A stretch of DNA of 17,568 nt from Candidatus Woesearchaeota archaeon (lineage in GTDB: Archaea > Nanobdellota > Nanobdellia > Woesearchaeales > GW2011-AR4). Position 1 is the first letter of the stretch. Every line of letters begins with the position of its first letter. Positions 1 to 7,516 of the stretch are shown here, in pieces. The notes under the pieces were generated by a model that ran no database searches, was not told where the DNA came from, and worked only from the letters and a program-made list of their open reading frames with translations. Made by a program: the position numbers and the translations under genes. The DNA lies in assembly GCA_019323655.1 (NCBI GenBank), contig JAHWGX010000017.1:1-17568 (forward strand). The letters run 5' to 3'.

Positions 1-2873
1 TCCCCTCCTGCTCCAGTATCTACCTGGCATAAGCATCCTTCTTCTCCTGCAGTTCCGCACATTCCATAATCAGGATAATCAACCCATGTTGTGCCATCGC
101 AATGATCATCCTGGCAGCTGCAGTCAGTGTCTTCATCGCATTCTGCTCCGCATTTTCCTACAACACATTGATAGCCTGAGTAATCGCATCCGCAGTCATT
201 GCATCCGATAAAATTGTATAATTTATGAGATGTTGAAGTGCATTTTTCAGGGCAATCAACATCAACAGCGCATTCTGCATCACATACTCCAATTACACAT
301 CCTAATTGAGGCTCTGCGCTGCAGTCCGGCTGGCAGTTGCTGCATCCGCAGTCATTTAAATCACAGGTATTATCGCATGAACCTGTTTCAGTATGGCTGT
401 CGTATATATCATTGCCATTATAATCTGCTAATTTCTTTCCATCGCAATAATCATCATAAACTATTTCGCAATTATTTGGGCTGCAGTCATCATTTGAATC
501 GCATGCTGCGCCGCATTCATCTTTTACGCATGCATAAGTAAATGAATCAGGTAAACATCCGCAGCTTTGATCACAATAGCCGTATGCATCTCTTGTGCCA
601 AGCTTTGTTCCAGAGCATTGTTCGGTTGTTTGTGAGCAGTATTCATTGTTATCATCTTCAGGAGGCTCGCATTGCTCATCTCCATTTATTATTCCGTCTC
701 CGCAGTATGGAGGCTTGTAATCGCACTGGTAAGTGCAGTATGGGTTTGAAGGGGCAAAGGGATTTTCCTCATCGCATTCAGGATCAGCAGTGCAACCTGT
801 ATAGTCAGATTCGCAGTTGTCATCCTGTATCTCGCAGTTTTCATCACAATAATCCTCTAAGTAATTATAGCCATAGCCGCATTCCTCAAGGAAAGTGTTT
901 GGAGGCACTCCATCGCATTGTGATGAGCCGCTGCAGTAATAGCTGCATTCATTTACAGGCTCATATTCGCAATCAACACATTCATTATAGGTATTGTCCT
1001 GGTTGCATGTAAACTCATGGCCATCTCCCCATTGCCCGTCTGCTTCGCATTCCTCATAAAGCGTTTGTAAGATCCCATCTCCGCAGTAGCCGTCTGTTAA
1101 TGTTATTTCCTCGCAGGTTTCTGAGCAGTAAGTACAGCTTCCGCCGTAAGGAGGAGTGCATTGGGCGCCATTATTTATTCCATCATCGCATTCCTCTCCC
1201 GTATCTATGTTTCCGTCTCCGCAGTAAGGCTGCTGCTCATGCTCGCACATGCAATTACCTAAATTGCATGTGTCAATAGTATTTGGGTTGTAATCACTGC
1301 AGTCATCATTTGAATCACATTCTGCTCCGCATATTCCAGCTACGCATTGTTTTGTCGGAGTTGCGCTGCAGTCCGGCTGGCAGTTGCTGCATCCGCATGT
1401 GCCCAAATTGCATGTGTTGCCGCAGGAATCTGTTTTGGTATAGCTGTCATACAGCTTGTTGTTGTTATAGTCAGCTAATTTCTTTCCATAGCAATAATCA
1501 GTATAAACTGTTGCGCAATAATTTGGGCTGCAGTCATCATTTGAATCGCATGCTGCTCCGCACTCGTCTTTTACGCATTGATAAGTAAATGAATCTGGAA
1601 GGCATCCGCATTCATCATCGCAATAGCCGTATGCATCTCTTGTCCCAAGCTTTGTTCCGGAGCACTGCTCGGTTGTTTGTGAGCAGTACTGGTTGTTGTT
1701 AGTCTGAGGAAGCTCGCATTGCTCTCCGGGATCCTTTACACCATCCCCGCATACTGAAGGGCATCCGCATTTCTCCACCACTAACTTAACCAAATCGTGG
1801 TAGGTATACCAATACGCATAGGTGCTGTAAGCCTGGAACTTAATCTGTATATTATTAACTTCATCTGCAGTTGTGATATATGAGCTTAAGTCTATAACAT
1901 CAGTTCGGTCAATTGAGGGAGGATAAGGCAAAGTGTGGGTTACCCAGGAAGATGTGCCCTGGTCCCAGACCATTATTTTTGCAGGGTCGTAAACATAGCT
2001 GTACCACTCAAAGTACAGCTTAACACTCCTAATTGTCTCGCATTCTTCCATGTCAAAAGGAAACTCAAACAAGAGATATTCATTAATTGAATAGCCGGTT
2101 TGGGGCCAGTAATCGTGAGTTCCGTATCTGCTGTCATCGCTCAAAGCCAGTTTGCCTAAATCAGAGGAAGTAAGGATATATGCATGATAAGAAGTGGTAT
2201 CCTTGCCATAGTTCGGAGAATACTCTACTTTGGTGCATTGCTCTGCTTCTGTTTTGCAGTCTGCTGAGCATCCGTCCATGTTAATGCCATTGCCGTCATC
2301 GCATTCCTCTCCTGCATCGATTATTCCGTCTCCGCAGTATGGGAACTTGCAGTTGTTCCTGCAGGAGTCGAGATTATTGGTGTTTCCGTCATCACACTGC
2401 TCTCTTGCATCCTTAATGCCGTCTCCGCAGTAAGGCAAAGTGCAGTCGTTTCTGCAGGCATCATAGTTATCTGTGTTTCCGTCATCGCATTCCTCTCCTG
2501 TATCCTGAATCCAATCTCCGCAGACCGGTGTTTTTGGCACTCTCAGGCATGCCCCATCCCTGCAGCCGTAAGCGCACCTAATCTCCTCAAATGTTGCATG
2601 GCCTCCAGAGCAGTAGGCTTCATGCAGCCATTGCCCTCCGCTTTCGCAGGTACCCAGGTAACTTTGCTTGCAACAGTCATACGCACCTGGCCCTGATTCC
2701 GGGGGTGGAGGGCCTGCTGCTCCTGCAACATAATAGTCCTTTCCGCCGTCAGTATCTACGCATGCAGCTTCGACCCCTGCAGCAAAAACAATGCTCAGGG
2801 CAAAAACAACGGCAAATAGCAGAAATCTGGCAATAAGCTTATTTCTAAACAGGCGGTTTTTCTTTTTATCCAA
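1..2873 (-). CDS. Giant secreted cysteine-rich protein with DUF4215-type repeats (C-terminus beyond window)
   Basis: The frame is open from 2873 to the left edge (957 codons), so the C-terminus is missing. The start is TTG at 2873: an in-frame TAA lies immediately before it, and AAGGGG sits 6 nt upstream. Residues about 13-37 are a hydrophobic signal sequence. Next comes a Cys-containing domain of the CVDTDGG..Y-VAG type. Three repeats of the form CGDGxxxxGEECDDGN (residues ~116-206; Myxococcus-type Cys-rich repeat/DUF4215) follow, then a Cys-poor beta-rich segment (~215-367) resembling DNRLRE/carbohydrate-binding modules. The rest is Cys-rich, with further CGDG repeats and one ~140-residue duplication. 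Such proteins are exported and disulfide-stabilised; adhesion or surface display is inferred. The exact ligand or function is not recognisable. It is the third of three consecutive minus-strand exported-protein genes. Confidence 0.85.
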   Translation of the reverse strand, partial: MDKKKNRLFRNKLIARFLLFAVVFALSIVFAAGVEAACVDTDGGKDYYVAGAAGPPPPESGPGAYDCCKQSYLGTCESGGQWLHEAYCSGGHATFEEIRCAYGCRDGACLRVPKTPVCGDWIQDTGEECDDGNTDNYDACRNDCTLPYCGDGIKDAREQCDDGNTNNLDSCRNNCKFPYCGDGIIDAGEECDDGNGINMDGCSADCKTEAEQCTKVEYSPNYGKDTTSYHAYILTSSDLGKLALSDDSRYGTHDYWPQTGYSINEYLLFEFPFDMEECETIRSVKLYFEWYSYVYDPAKIMVWDQGTSSWVTHTLPYPPSIDRTDVIDLSSYITTADEVNNIQIKFQAYSTYAYWYTYHDLVKLVVEKCGCPSVCGDGVKDPGEQCELPQTNNNQYCSQTTEQCSGTKLGTRDAYGYCDDECGCLPDSFTYQCVKDECGAACDSNDDCSPNYCATVYTDYCYGKKLADYNNNKLYDSYTKTDSCGNTCNLGTCGCSNCQPDCSATPTKQCVAGICGAECDSNDDCSDYNPNTIDTCNLGNCMCEHEQQPYCGDGNIDTGEECDDGINNGAQCTPPYGGSCTYCSETCEEITLTDGYCGDGILQTLYEECEADGQWGDGHEFTCNQDNTYNECVDCEYEPVNECSYYCSGSSQCDGVPPNTFLEECGYGYNYLEDYCDENCEIQDDNCESDYTGCTADPECDEENPFAPSNPYCTYQCDYKPPYCGDGIINGDEQCEPPEDDNNEYCSQTTEQCSGTKLGTRDAYGYCDQSCGCLPDSFTYACVKDECGAACDSNDDCSPNNCEIVYDDYCDGKKLADYNGNDIYDSHTETGSCDNTCDLNDCGCSNCQPDCSAEPQLGCVIGVCDAECAVDVDCPEKCTSTSHKLYNFIGCNDCGCDYSGYQCVVGKCGAECDEDTDCSCQDDHCDGTTWVDYPDYGMCGTAGEEGCLCQVDTGAGG
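270..690 (-). repeat. Internal coding duplication, copy 2 (C-terminal copy)
   Basis: This segment matches 1317-1737 at a fixed offset of 1047 bp (349 codons, in frame). It encodes about 140 residues of the Cys-rich protein (~729-868), including TTEQCSGTKLGTRDAYGYCD, CVKDECGAACDSNDDCSPN and CGCSNCQPDCSA. Matches at DNA level are long and nearly exact around 316-350 and 600-660. Confidence 0.85.
1317..1737 (-). repeat. Internal coding duplication, copy 1 (N-terminal copy)
   Basis: This is the partner of 270-690, encoding residues ~380-520 of the same protein. All Cys positions appear conserved between the two copies. Substitutions sit mostly between them, for example YCDDECGC here and YCDQSCGC in the other copy. 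Confidence 0.85.
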
Positions 2874-2879
2874 TTAAAT

Positions 2880-2930
2880 CCCCTTGAATCCTCAAACCCA
2901 TTAGCTTCCGGGATTAGCTTGCATATAAAA
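2880..2930 (-). promoter_or_regulatory. Promoter and ribosome site of the Cys-rich protein gene
   Basis: The minus strand reads TTTTATAT at 2930-2923, a plausible archaeal TATA box, placing transcription start near 2900. The ribosome site AAGGGG (2885-2880) is 6 nt before the TTG start. The rest of the gap to 3025 shows nothing else recognisable. Confidence 0.45.
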
Positions 2931-3025
2931 CTTTCCCAAAAGTTTTTTAAACCCTGTGTGCTCGGAAAATGGTGGTAAAAAAACGGGAATTTCCTTTCCA
3001 GCCCCTAGTTATTTGTTTAAGGTTT

Positions 3026-4711
3026 TTACACAATGTCAAACGAAACTGGCTCTCCGACGCTGTTTCCTGCTTCATCTGCTGCTGTTACGGTAAGGTCATG
3101 GCGGCCAATGCTGAATGCAGCCCTTGCCTCGCATATCCCTTCCCTTAATGTTGAGCACAGCCTTCTTTCCCTGTCAGAATCTGAATGGTCTGTGTATGAG
3201 ACCTCATCGAAATTCAGCTCGTTAACTTCAATTGTGAAGGTTACATAGCTCCCGTCAATTGTGTAATCCAAAGAGCTGATTACTGGCTCTGTTGTGTCAA
3301 CATCGAGGCTTATGTGCTTTGACTCATCCACGCTGCCTACTATGTCTTCTATAACAAACCAGTATTCTATTTCCTCCGTGTCGTAATCATTTAATTCAAC
3401 AAAGGCATTGCACTGGTATTTTCCCCCATTGCCTGGGAAGCAGTCGTCTTCTATGCTTAGCTCATGGCTTCTGTAGCCTGTTTCCAAATTGCCGTAATTC
3501 AGTTCGAGCAGGACCGGATTTTCCTCCCTAAACTCAACATCAAAATTGCCGTCAGCAAATCCGCTTCTCGGGTTTGTCCTTGTTATTTTAGGGCCTTTGC
3601 TGTCGGTATGGAACAAAGGCAGTGTCCTGGATACGTAATTCCCAGCTTCATCAGTTATGTTTATTGTAAGGATATGGGGGCCGTCCCTGAATGAAACCTT
3701 TTTCTCGCAGGCGCCGTCATCCAGCCTTCTCCTGCAAAGGCTTCCCCACCTGTGCCTTTCATCAAAGCTGTCTGTGTATGTTATCTCATCGAAATTGAGC
3801 TCGTCAATCCTTATGTCGAAGTTCACAAACTTCCCGTCTATGTCATAATAAAGGTAAACTATCTCCGGAGGGGTTGTGTCAACGCCCAGCTCCACAGGCC
3901 TGCTTGCGTCAAAATTCCCCGCAATGTCAGTCAGATTGAACCAGTACTGGATGTCCTTTCCGTCAAACTCAGTCAAGTCAACAAATATACTGCACCCTTT
4001 TTTTCCCTTTCCGAGGTCAGCGCAGGCACCTAAATCAACATCCGCTTCCCTAAACGAATTCCCGTAAATTAACTTTAATGTGTCAGGATTTTCCTCAGTA
4101 AACTCCGCATAGAAATTCCCGTCAGCATAGCCTTTTTTAGGCTCGGTTTTGCTTATTTTTGGCTTTTGGGAGTCGACAATAAAATGCGCGTCAGCATAAC
4201 CCTCCAGCCCAGCGAGATCAATTGCTTTCAAATGCAGCTCGTTATCACCTTCGTCAAAGCTTCTTATTTGACTAATTTCTCCAAAACAATCATTGCAGAT
4301 TCTTGACCATCTGTCCCCTGAATAAATATATACATGCGCATTTTCATTTAAGGTATATATTAATTGAATTGACCTTGATGTATGCATAGAGCCGTCCAAA
4401 GGACTTAAAATATCCAGCTCAGGAGGCGCTGAGTCTATTACTGTGCCACTTCCATCTGTGTTACAACCCTGTTGGTCAGGGACAAGCGCATTGCAATAGT
4501 CAAAATCTGTAGAAGTATAGCACCCATTTATTTCATCATAATTGTTCATGCAGAATTTGCATAGTGTTGCTCCGCATGTCCTGTCTCTTTGATAGCAGAA
4601 GTCAATAAATTCCCCTTTAGTAAAACACCCCCAGAAATATGCAGATGCGAAACTAGCACATAAAATAACAAACAATGCAGTTATTCCCAAGAGAGTAATT
4701 TTTTTGGTCAT
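3026..4711 (-). CDS. Secreted multi-domain Ig-like repeat protein
   Basis: This 561-aa protein has a hydrophobic signal sequence (residues ~5-24, ending ASFASA). A Cys-rich N-terminal segment (~28-85, about 9 Cys) follows, then beta-sandwich repeats. Two ~190-residue blocks repeat (from ~182 and ~372): each starts DSxxPKIxxTxPxxGxADGNFxxEFxEENP, continues with a YWF...DIxG strand, then DTTxPxI and INELNFDE/VNELNFDE-like strands, and ends near DEAGN. DEAGN/DIAGN and DTTPPEI are typical of bacterial/archaeal Ig-like domains. It is probably exported and involved in surface display or adhesion, an inference with no recognisable active site. The ATG follows CAGGTT 5 nt upstream, a weak ribosome site. 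It lies between two other exported-protein genes but behind a terminator, so it likely has its own promoter. Confidence 0.85.
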   Translation of the reverse strand: MTKKITLLGITALFVILCASFASAYFWGCFTKGEFIDFCYQRDRTCGATLCKFCMNNYDEINGCYTSTDFDYCNALVPDQQGCNTDGSGTVIDSAPPELDILSPLDGSMHTSRSIQLIYTLNENAHVYIYSGDRWSRICNDCFGEISQIRSFDEGDNELHLKAIDLAGLEGYADAHFIVDSQKPKISKTEPKKGYADGNFYAEFTEENPDTLKLIYGNSFREADVDLGACADLGKGKKGCSIFVDLTEFDGKDIQYWFNLTDIAGNFDASRPVELGVDTTPPEIVYLYYDIDGKFVNFDIRIDELNFDEITYTDSFDERHRWGSLCRRRLDDGACEKKVSFRDGPHILTINITDEAGNYVSRTLPLFHTDSKGPKITRTNPRSGFADGNFDVEFREENPVLLELNYGNLETGYRSHELSIEDDCFPGNGGKYQCNAFVELNDYDTEEIEYWFVIEDIVGSVDESKHISLDVDTTEPVISSLDYTIDGSYVTFTIEVNELNFDEVSYTDHSDSDRERRLCSTLREGICEARAAFSIGRHDLTVTAADEAGNSVGEPVSFDIV

Positions 4712-4806
4712 TTTTAACCTGATAACTAAATCATTTTTTGCAATGAATTAATCTCCGCACCCCCTTTGTTATATGATAATAATGAACATGATTTTCTGAA
4801 TGATTA

Positions 4807-4845
4807 TAAAAAAAATAAAAAAAATAAAAAAATGGGCTTTCGCCC
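4807..4845 (-). terminator. Hairpin plus T-run terminator
   Basis: Nine bases after the TAA of the 354-aa gene, the minus strand has GGGC-GAAA-GCCC (4845-4834; GNRA tetraloop) followed by three T-runs of 7-8. It looks like a bacterial intrinsic terminator. Archaeal polymerase needs only the T-runs; the hairpin may protect the 3' end. Confidence 0.8.
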
Positions 4846-4854
4846 TCAGCACGC

Positions 4855-5919
4855 TTAGATAGCCTCTCCCCAGAAGTAAAATGCTCCTGTGTCGAAGTCA
4901 CCATTGCATGGCTCTGGCAGGCTCAACTTAAAGGTTAAAGCCATCTCTGAACCAGGTGTCAAGACGTTTCCGATATTGCTAACTATGTTCGGCTTGAACA
5001 TCTCTGTACCAATTATTTCTTTAGCCTGTGCTAGTGTCTCTCCTGGTGGTATGCCCATGTATCCTTCAGCATCTGCCGAGAACGGTCCTACTCCACCAAC
5101 ATTAGCTGTGGAATAATAACCATTTGTAGCAAAATACCTGAAGTTGCTTAAGTCAAGCACGTTGCTTGTTGGGCACATTGCGCCGCTAAATGAGCTGTCA
5201 TAGAAGTTTGTTCCTGCGATGTACATCTCAAGCCTTACTCCTGAGCCATCATCTGCGTCGTTGCCTACTAATATAGTGTCTGAATAACTTACTGTTCCAG
5301 GCCTGACATCTTCGAATATCAAATCCCCATCAACAGTCAATGCTATGACTGGGTTTAGGAACCAATATTCGTTCTCGTCCATTGTTCCGGACAAGCCATC
5401 AAGGTCTGTTACCTCAACAGTTATCCAATACTCACCATACATGCTAGCGTCTGTCTCTACAGTTAGAGTGCATGTGTAGTATCTCTGTGTTGTAGTGTCA
5501 AGTTTTGTTCCAGTCAAATTTTCTTCTAGTATCCTTGCATTACAACTTGAGTCTATTGTACTACTAAAGCCTAGGTCTTCTACACAGTTGACTTCAATGT
5601 AGTTGCCTGCTCCTTGCACATCTCCAACGGTTGCGAAAACGTCCTCAATCTTGTTGATTCCGTTCTTGTCCATTACAAGCACTTCCCAGACAATCTGCTC
5701 TCCTTCGAAAGCATAGTTTTGCTCTCTCTCTATTAATTTATCCCCTGGTGTAGTTCCTGGTTGTACTGGGTCATCTAAGACAATTCTGCTGTCGCACATC
5801 CAGACTAGTGGTTCGAAGTCTTCGGTAACTATGTCAACACCGATTGATGTTGAAGCACCTGCACCGAAAGCAACTGGCATTACCAACAAAGCAACCAATA
5901 TTGCCAATAGTTGTTTCAT
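4855..5919 (-). CDS. Secreted protein of unknown function, probably abundant
   Basis: This 354-aa protein has a clear signal peptide (residues 1-~20, MKQLLAILVALLVMPVAFGA). The remainder is acidic and beta-rich, with scattered Cys pairs and no second membrane segment. I do not recognise the family. The look (short signal, acidic, Ser/Thr/Gly/Asp-rich, no catalytic motif) fits a structural surface or S-layer-associated protein, which is an inference. The ribosome site GGAGG is 8 nt from ATG across an A8 spacer and is the strongest in the window. With the hairpin/T-run terminator and long structured leader this suggests high or tightly controlled expression of a monocistronic message. Confidence 0.85.
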   Translation of the reverse strand: MKQLLAILVALLVMPVAFGAGASTSIGVDIVTEDFEPLVWMCDSRIVLDDPVQPGTTPGDKLIEREQNYAFEGEQIVWEVLVMDKNGINKIEDVFATVGDVQGAGNYIEVNCVEDLGFSSTIDSSCNARILEENLTGTKLDTTTQRYYTCTLTVETDASMYGEYWITVEVTDLDGLSGTMDENEYWFLNPVIALTVDGDLIFEDVRPGTVSYSDTILVGNDADDGSGVRLEMYIAGTNFYDSSFSGAMCPTSNVLDLSNFRYFATNGYYSTANVGGVGPFSADAEGYMGIPPGETLAQAKEIIGTEMFKPNIVSNIGNVLTPGSEMALTFKLSLPEPCNGDFDTGAFYFWGEAI

Positions 5920-6073
5920 TTTTTTTTCCTCCTTGTGTTTTATTGCCAGCTCAGCTGTGACAGCTTTGCCGGCTGATTGCAGTCAAGTTGCCTCAACTGC
6001 GGGGCCTTTCGGCCTATGCCAACACTCCCATTGAGTTAGGCAGATTTGCTTGATATGCTTTACAGCACATCAA
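5920..6073 (-). promoter_or_regulatory. Structured 5' leader: five consecutive hairpins before the secreted-protein gene
   Basis: Reading the minus strand 5' to 3': (1) a 10-bp stem with a GUAA loop at 6073-6050; (2) UGCC..GGCA enclosing ACUC-AAUGG-GAGU at 6042-6017; (3) GGCC-GAAA-GGCC at 6014-6003; (4) GCAGU..ACUGC at 6000-5979, which can instead form AGUUG-AGG-CAACU; (5) GCCGGC-AA-AGCUG-UCA-CAGCU-GA-GCUGGC at 5973-5945. The GGAGG ribosome site (5932-5928) and ATG follow. Hairpins were found by eye. It matches no riboswitch, RNase P or SRP RNA motif I know. A separate small RNA gene is possible. Confidence 0.6.
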
Positions 6074-6123
6074 TTTGCAACTACCATCCCCCAACTTCAT
6101 TGTGCCTGCATATTCAGCGAAGG

Positions 6124-6142
6124 TATTTTTGCGAAAAAAATA
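6124..6142 (-). repeat. A/T-rich inverted repeat in the leader region
   Basis: TATTTTT and AAAAATA are perfectly complementary 7-nt arms around a 5-nt centre. It lies upstream of the five-hairpin block, within the same putative leader. Confidence 0.4.
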
Positions 6143-6304
6143 TCTCCGCGTGAGCATGAATATACCTATGAGCAAGATGAGAATACAGGTTTTTTATTCC
6201 ACCTTCTTTTATTTCCAAGATTCGCCACACCTCTGTAAGCTTACCATTTATTTATCTGTTAATGATAAATTGTTTTTCTTATTTTTAAATAGTAAAAGAT
6301 ATCC

Positions 6305-6325
6305 CATATAAATAGTTTTTCGGAC
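6305..6325 (-). promoter_or_regulatory. Putative promoter of the structured leader
   Basis: The minus strand reads CGAAAAACTATTTATATGG, a purine-rich BRE-like element followed by an archaeal TATA box. Transcription from it would start near 6283 and give a leader of about 360 nt. Other A/T-rich candidates exist between 6190 and 6295, so the choice is tentative. Between 6320 and 6420 I see only A/T-rich sequence without a gene. Confidence 0.4.
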
Positions 6326-6419
6326 TATAAAATATACAAGAAATCGCTTAGGTTGAAAACTATATAATAAAAAACCGAAATTTAGTTTTCGCAACTGGGT
6401 GCAGATGACATTTTCTTCC

Positions 6420-6440
6420 CGGCGGGAAAACGCCGTTTTT
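6420..6440 (+). terminator. Terminator-like hairpin
   Basis: CGGCG-GGAAAA-CGCCG is followed directly by T6 on the plus strand. No plus-strand gene lies upstream, so it is either a relic or stops antisense transcription. The run into the adjacent repeat (cgtttttt..) is shared with the repeat copy at 8232. Confidence 0.4.
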
Positions 6441-6509
6441 TGAAGAAAGTTACGCCATACTGATAGCAAAATTAGGAATATTCTCAAAAATAGATTTTTC
6501 AATTAAAAC
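6437..6509 (+). repeat. Interspersed ~70-bp repeat, copy A1
   Basis: This is very similar to 8232-8311; both contain gttacgccatactga, then agcaaaatta, then aatattctcaaaaatagatt. It aligns as a diverged relative of the copies at 6511 and 7441 (gccatactg here, gccaaactg there). Confidence 0.7.
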
Positions 6510-6510
6510 T

Positions 6511-6587
6511 GCAGAAAGGCAGCGCCAAACTGGCAGCAAACCGCAAATATTTTCAGAAACGGGGTTTTGAATGAAAATCATAAAAAA
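6511..6587 (+). repeat. Interspersed ~70-bp repeat, copy B1
   Basis: It is identical over about 50 bases to 7443-7493 (gcagcgccaaactggcag through cagaaacggggttttg). It sits in tandem behind copy A1 with a 70-bp period. Confidence 0.75.
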
Positions 6588-6620
6588 CTGCATCAAACTG
6601 GCAGCAAACCGCAACTGCAT
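6588..6620 (+). repeat. Interspersed ~70-bp repeat, truncated copy C1
   Basis: This tandem third unit keeps only tcaaactggcagcaaaccgc and then diverges. The stretch after it, to 6727, holds nothing else recognisable. Confidence 0.6.
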
Positions 6621-6727
6621 GCTTGTGCAGCGGATTTTGCAGATTAAAGGCGTTAATTCGACAGGAATTACAAAGCCGTTTCTTTGGATGCGAATTGGAT
6701 TAGGATGAATGCTGCGAATAAAAAAAC

Positions 6728-6770
6728 CGAAATATTTATATATGTGCAATCACATAAATATTTGCGGTGA
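6728..6770 (+). promoter_or_regulatory. Promoter, palindromic operator and ribosome site of the RHH/PIN module
   Basis: BRE-like ccgaaa is followed by TATA box TTTATATA (6735-6742), predicting a start near 6765. An inverted repeat surrounds the box: AAATATTTA (6730-6738) with TAAATATTT (6755-6763), and inside it TATGTG (6741-6746) with CACATA (6751-6756). Ribbon-helix-helix antitoxins usually repress from such sites. The ribosome site GGTGA (6766-6770) points to ATG 6776 rather than GTG 6767. Confidence 0.6.
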
Positions 6771-6775
6771 TAAGC

Positions 6776-6997
6776 ATGGGGAATATTACATTATCAATTC
6801 CAAACGATATACATGAGGAAATGAGGAAATTTTCTGAAGTAAGGTGGAGCGAAGTAGCCAGAAAAGCCATTGTGGACAGATTAGAGACTCTGCAGTTAGC
6901 GGAAAAGCTTGCAAAAAAGAGCAAGCTTACCCAAAAAGACGTCAGCGACTTCAGCAAAAAAATAAAATCCGCCGCAAATAAAAGGTTTTCAGCATGA
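6776..6997 (+). CDS. Ribbon-helix-helix antitoxin (VapB-like)
   Basis: This 73-aa protein begins MGNITLSIPNDIHEEMRK, a classic ribbon-helix-helix (CopG/Arc-type) beta-strand plus helix. A second helix, WSEVARKAIVDRLE, follows, and a Lys-rich C-terminal tail (~35-73) would wrap around the toxin. Its expected role is to bind and neutralise the PIN nuclease and repress its own promoter as a dimer. ATG 6776 is chosen because GGTGA lies 5 nt upstream; a GTG at 6767 would add three residues but overlap that site. Its TGA overlaps the toxin ATG (ATGA), typical of translationally coupled VapBC pairs. Family membership is by motif; the target of the toxin is unknown. Confidence 0.85.
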   Translation: MGNITLSIPNDIHEEMRKFSEVRWSEVARKAIVDRLETLQLAEKLAKKSKLTQKDVSDFSKKIKSAANKRFSA

Positions 6998-7407
6998 ATA
7001 TAGTGATAGATTCAAACGTATTGTTTTCCGCATTAATCAGGGATTCGCTGACGAGAAAGCTCCTTCTGGAGTACAGGGGATTCTTCCTGTTTCCATTGTT
7101 TATATTTGAGGAGATGGAAAAGCACAAAGCGGAACTAATGAAAAAGTCCGGGATGTCCCGGGAAGAATTTAACCAGCTTCTTAAGCTGATCCTGCAAAAA
7201 GTTTTGGCGGTCCCAAATGAAATATTGCATCCCTACCGCAAAGAATCGCTTGAAATTGTCCGGAAGATAGATTCTGACGACCAGATTTTCATTGCCTGTG
7301 CATTAGCTTATCCCGGAAGCATCCTTTGGTCGGATGACAAGAAGCTAAAAAAGCAGTCGAAGGTAAAAGTGCTTAGCACCTCCCAGATAAAAGAGAAGCT
7401 TGCATAA
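6994..7407 (+). CDS. PIN-domain ribonuclease toxin (VapC-like)
   Basis: This 137-aa protein, the usual PIN-toxin length, starts MNIVIDSNVLFSALI. Candidate acidic residues of the metal site are D6 (IDSNVL), E40, D95/D96 (KIDSDDQIFIACALA) and D114/D115 (LWSDDKKL). All the expected positions are filled, so the enzyme looks intact. PIN toxins are Mg/Mn-dependent RNases, commonly cutting tRNA or rRNA; the actual substrate here cannot be read from sequence. The gene overlaps the RHH antitoxin by 4 bases (ATGA) and is co-transcribed with it. It converges with a second PIN module whose gene ends 110 bp away, and the spacer is filled by repeat copy B2. Confidence 0.9.
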   Translation: MNIVIDSNVLFSALIRDSLTRKLLLEYRGFFLFPLFIFEEMEKHKAELMKKSGMSREEFNQLLKLILQKVLAVPNEILHPYRKESLEIVRKIDSDDQIFIACALAYPGSILWSDDKKLKKQSKVKVLSTSQIKEKLA

Positions 7408-7440
7408 AAAGCAGTGGAAATTTAGATCATTCTTTCAAAA

Positions 7441-7507
7441 AAGCAGCGCCAAACTGGCAGCAAACCGCAAATATTTTCAGAAACGGGGTTTTGGGTGAAG
7501 ATTATGG
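7441..7507 (+). repeat. Interspersed ~70-bp repeat, copy B2
   Basis: This is a near-identical copy of B1 (6511-6587), placed between the two convergent PIN toxin genes in the same orientation. Identity breaks down after ggggttttg, where B1 continues aatgaaaatcat and this copy ggtgaagattat. Confidence 0.75.
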
Positions 7508-7516
7508 AAAAACCGC

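Noticed and set aside
230..1588. Plus-strand open frames opposite the Cys-rich gene
   Set aside because: They are His/Cys/Ser-rich antisense shadows. The minus-strand frame is open for all 957 codons with a signal peptide and recognised repeats.
5808..5822. tRNA T-loop-like ggttcgaa
   Set aside because: It lies inside the secreted-protein coding sequence with no acceptor or anticodon stems around it.
5920..6290. RNase P RNA or SRP RNA in the leader
   Set aside because: The conserved core motifs of either RNA were not found; only GNRA-type loops are shared, which is not specific.
5831..6311. Plus-strand open frames opposite the structured leader
   Set aside because: No ribosome site or promoter; composition reflects the hairpin-rich and A/T-rich leader rather than protein.
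6437..6620. CRISPR array
   Set aside because: The tandem units are ~70 bp, diverged and without unique spacers, and no cas gene is present.
6248..6749. Two overlapping minus-strand open frames (84 and 99 codons)
   Set aside because: They run across the interspersed repeats and the promoter of the RHH/PIN module, have no ribosome site and give unlikely peptides.
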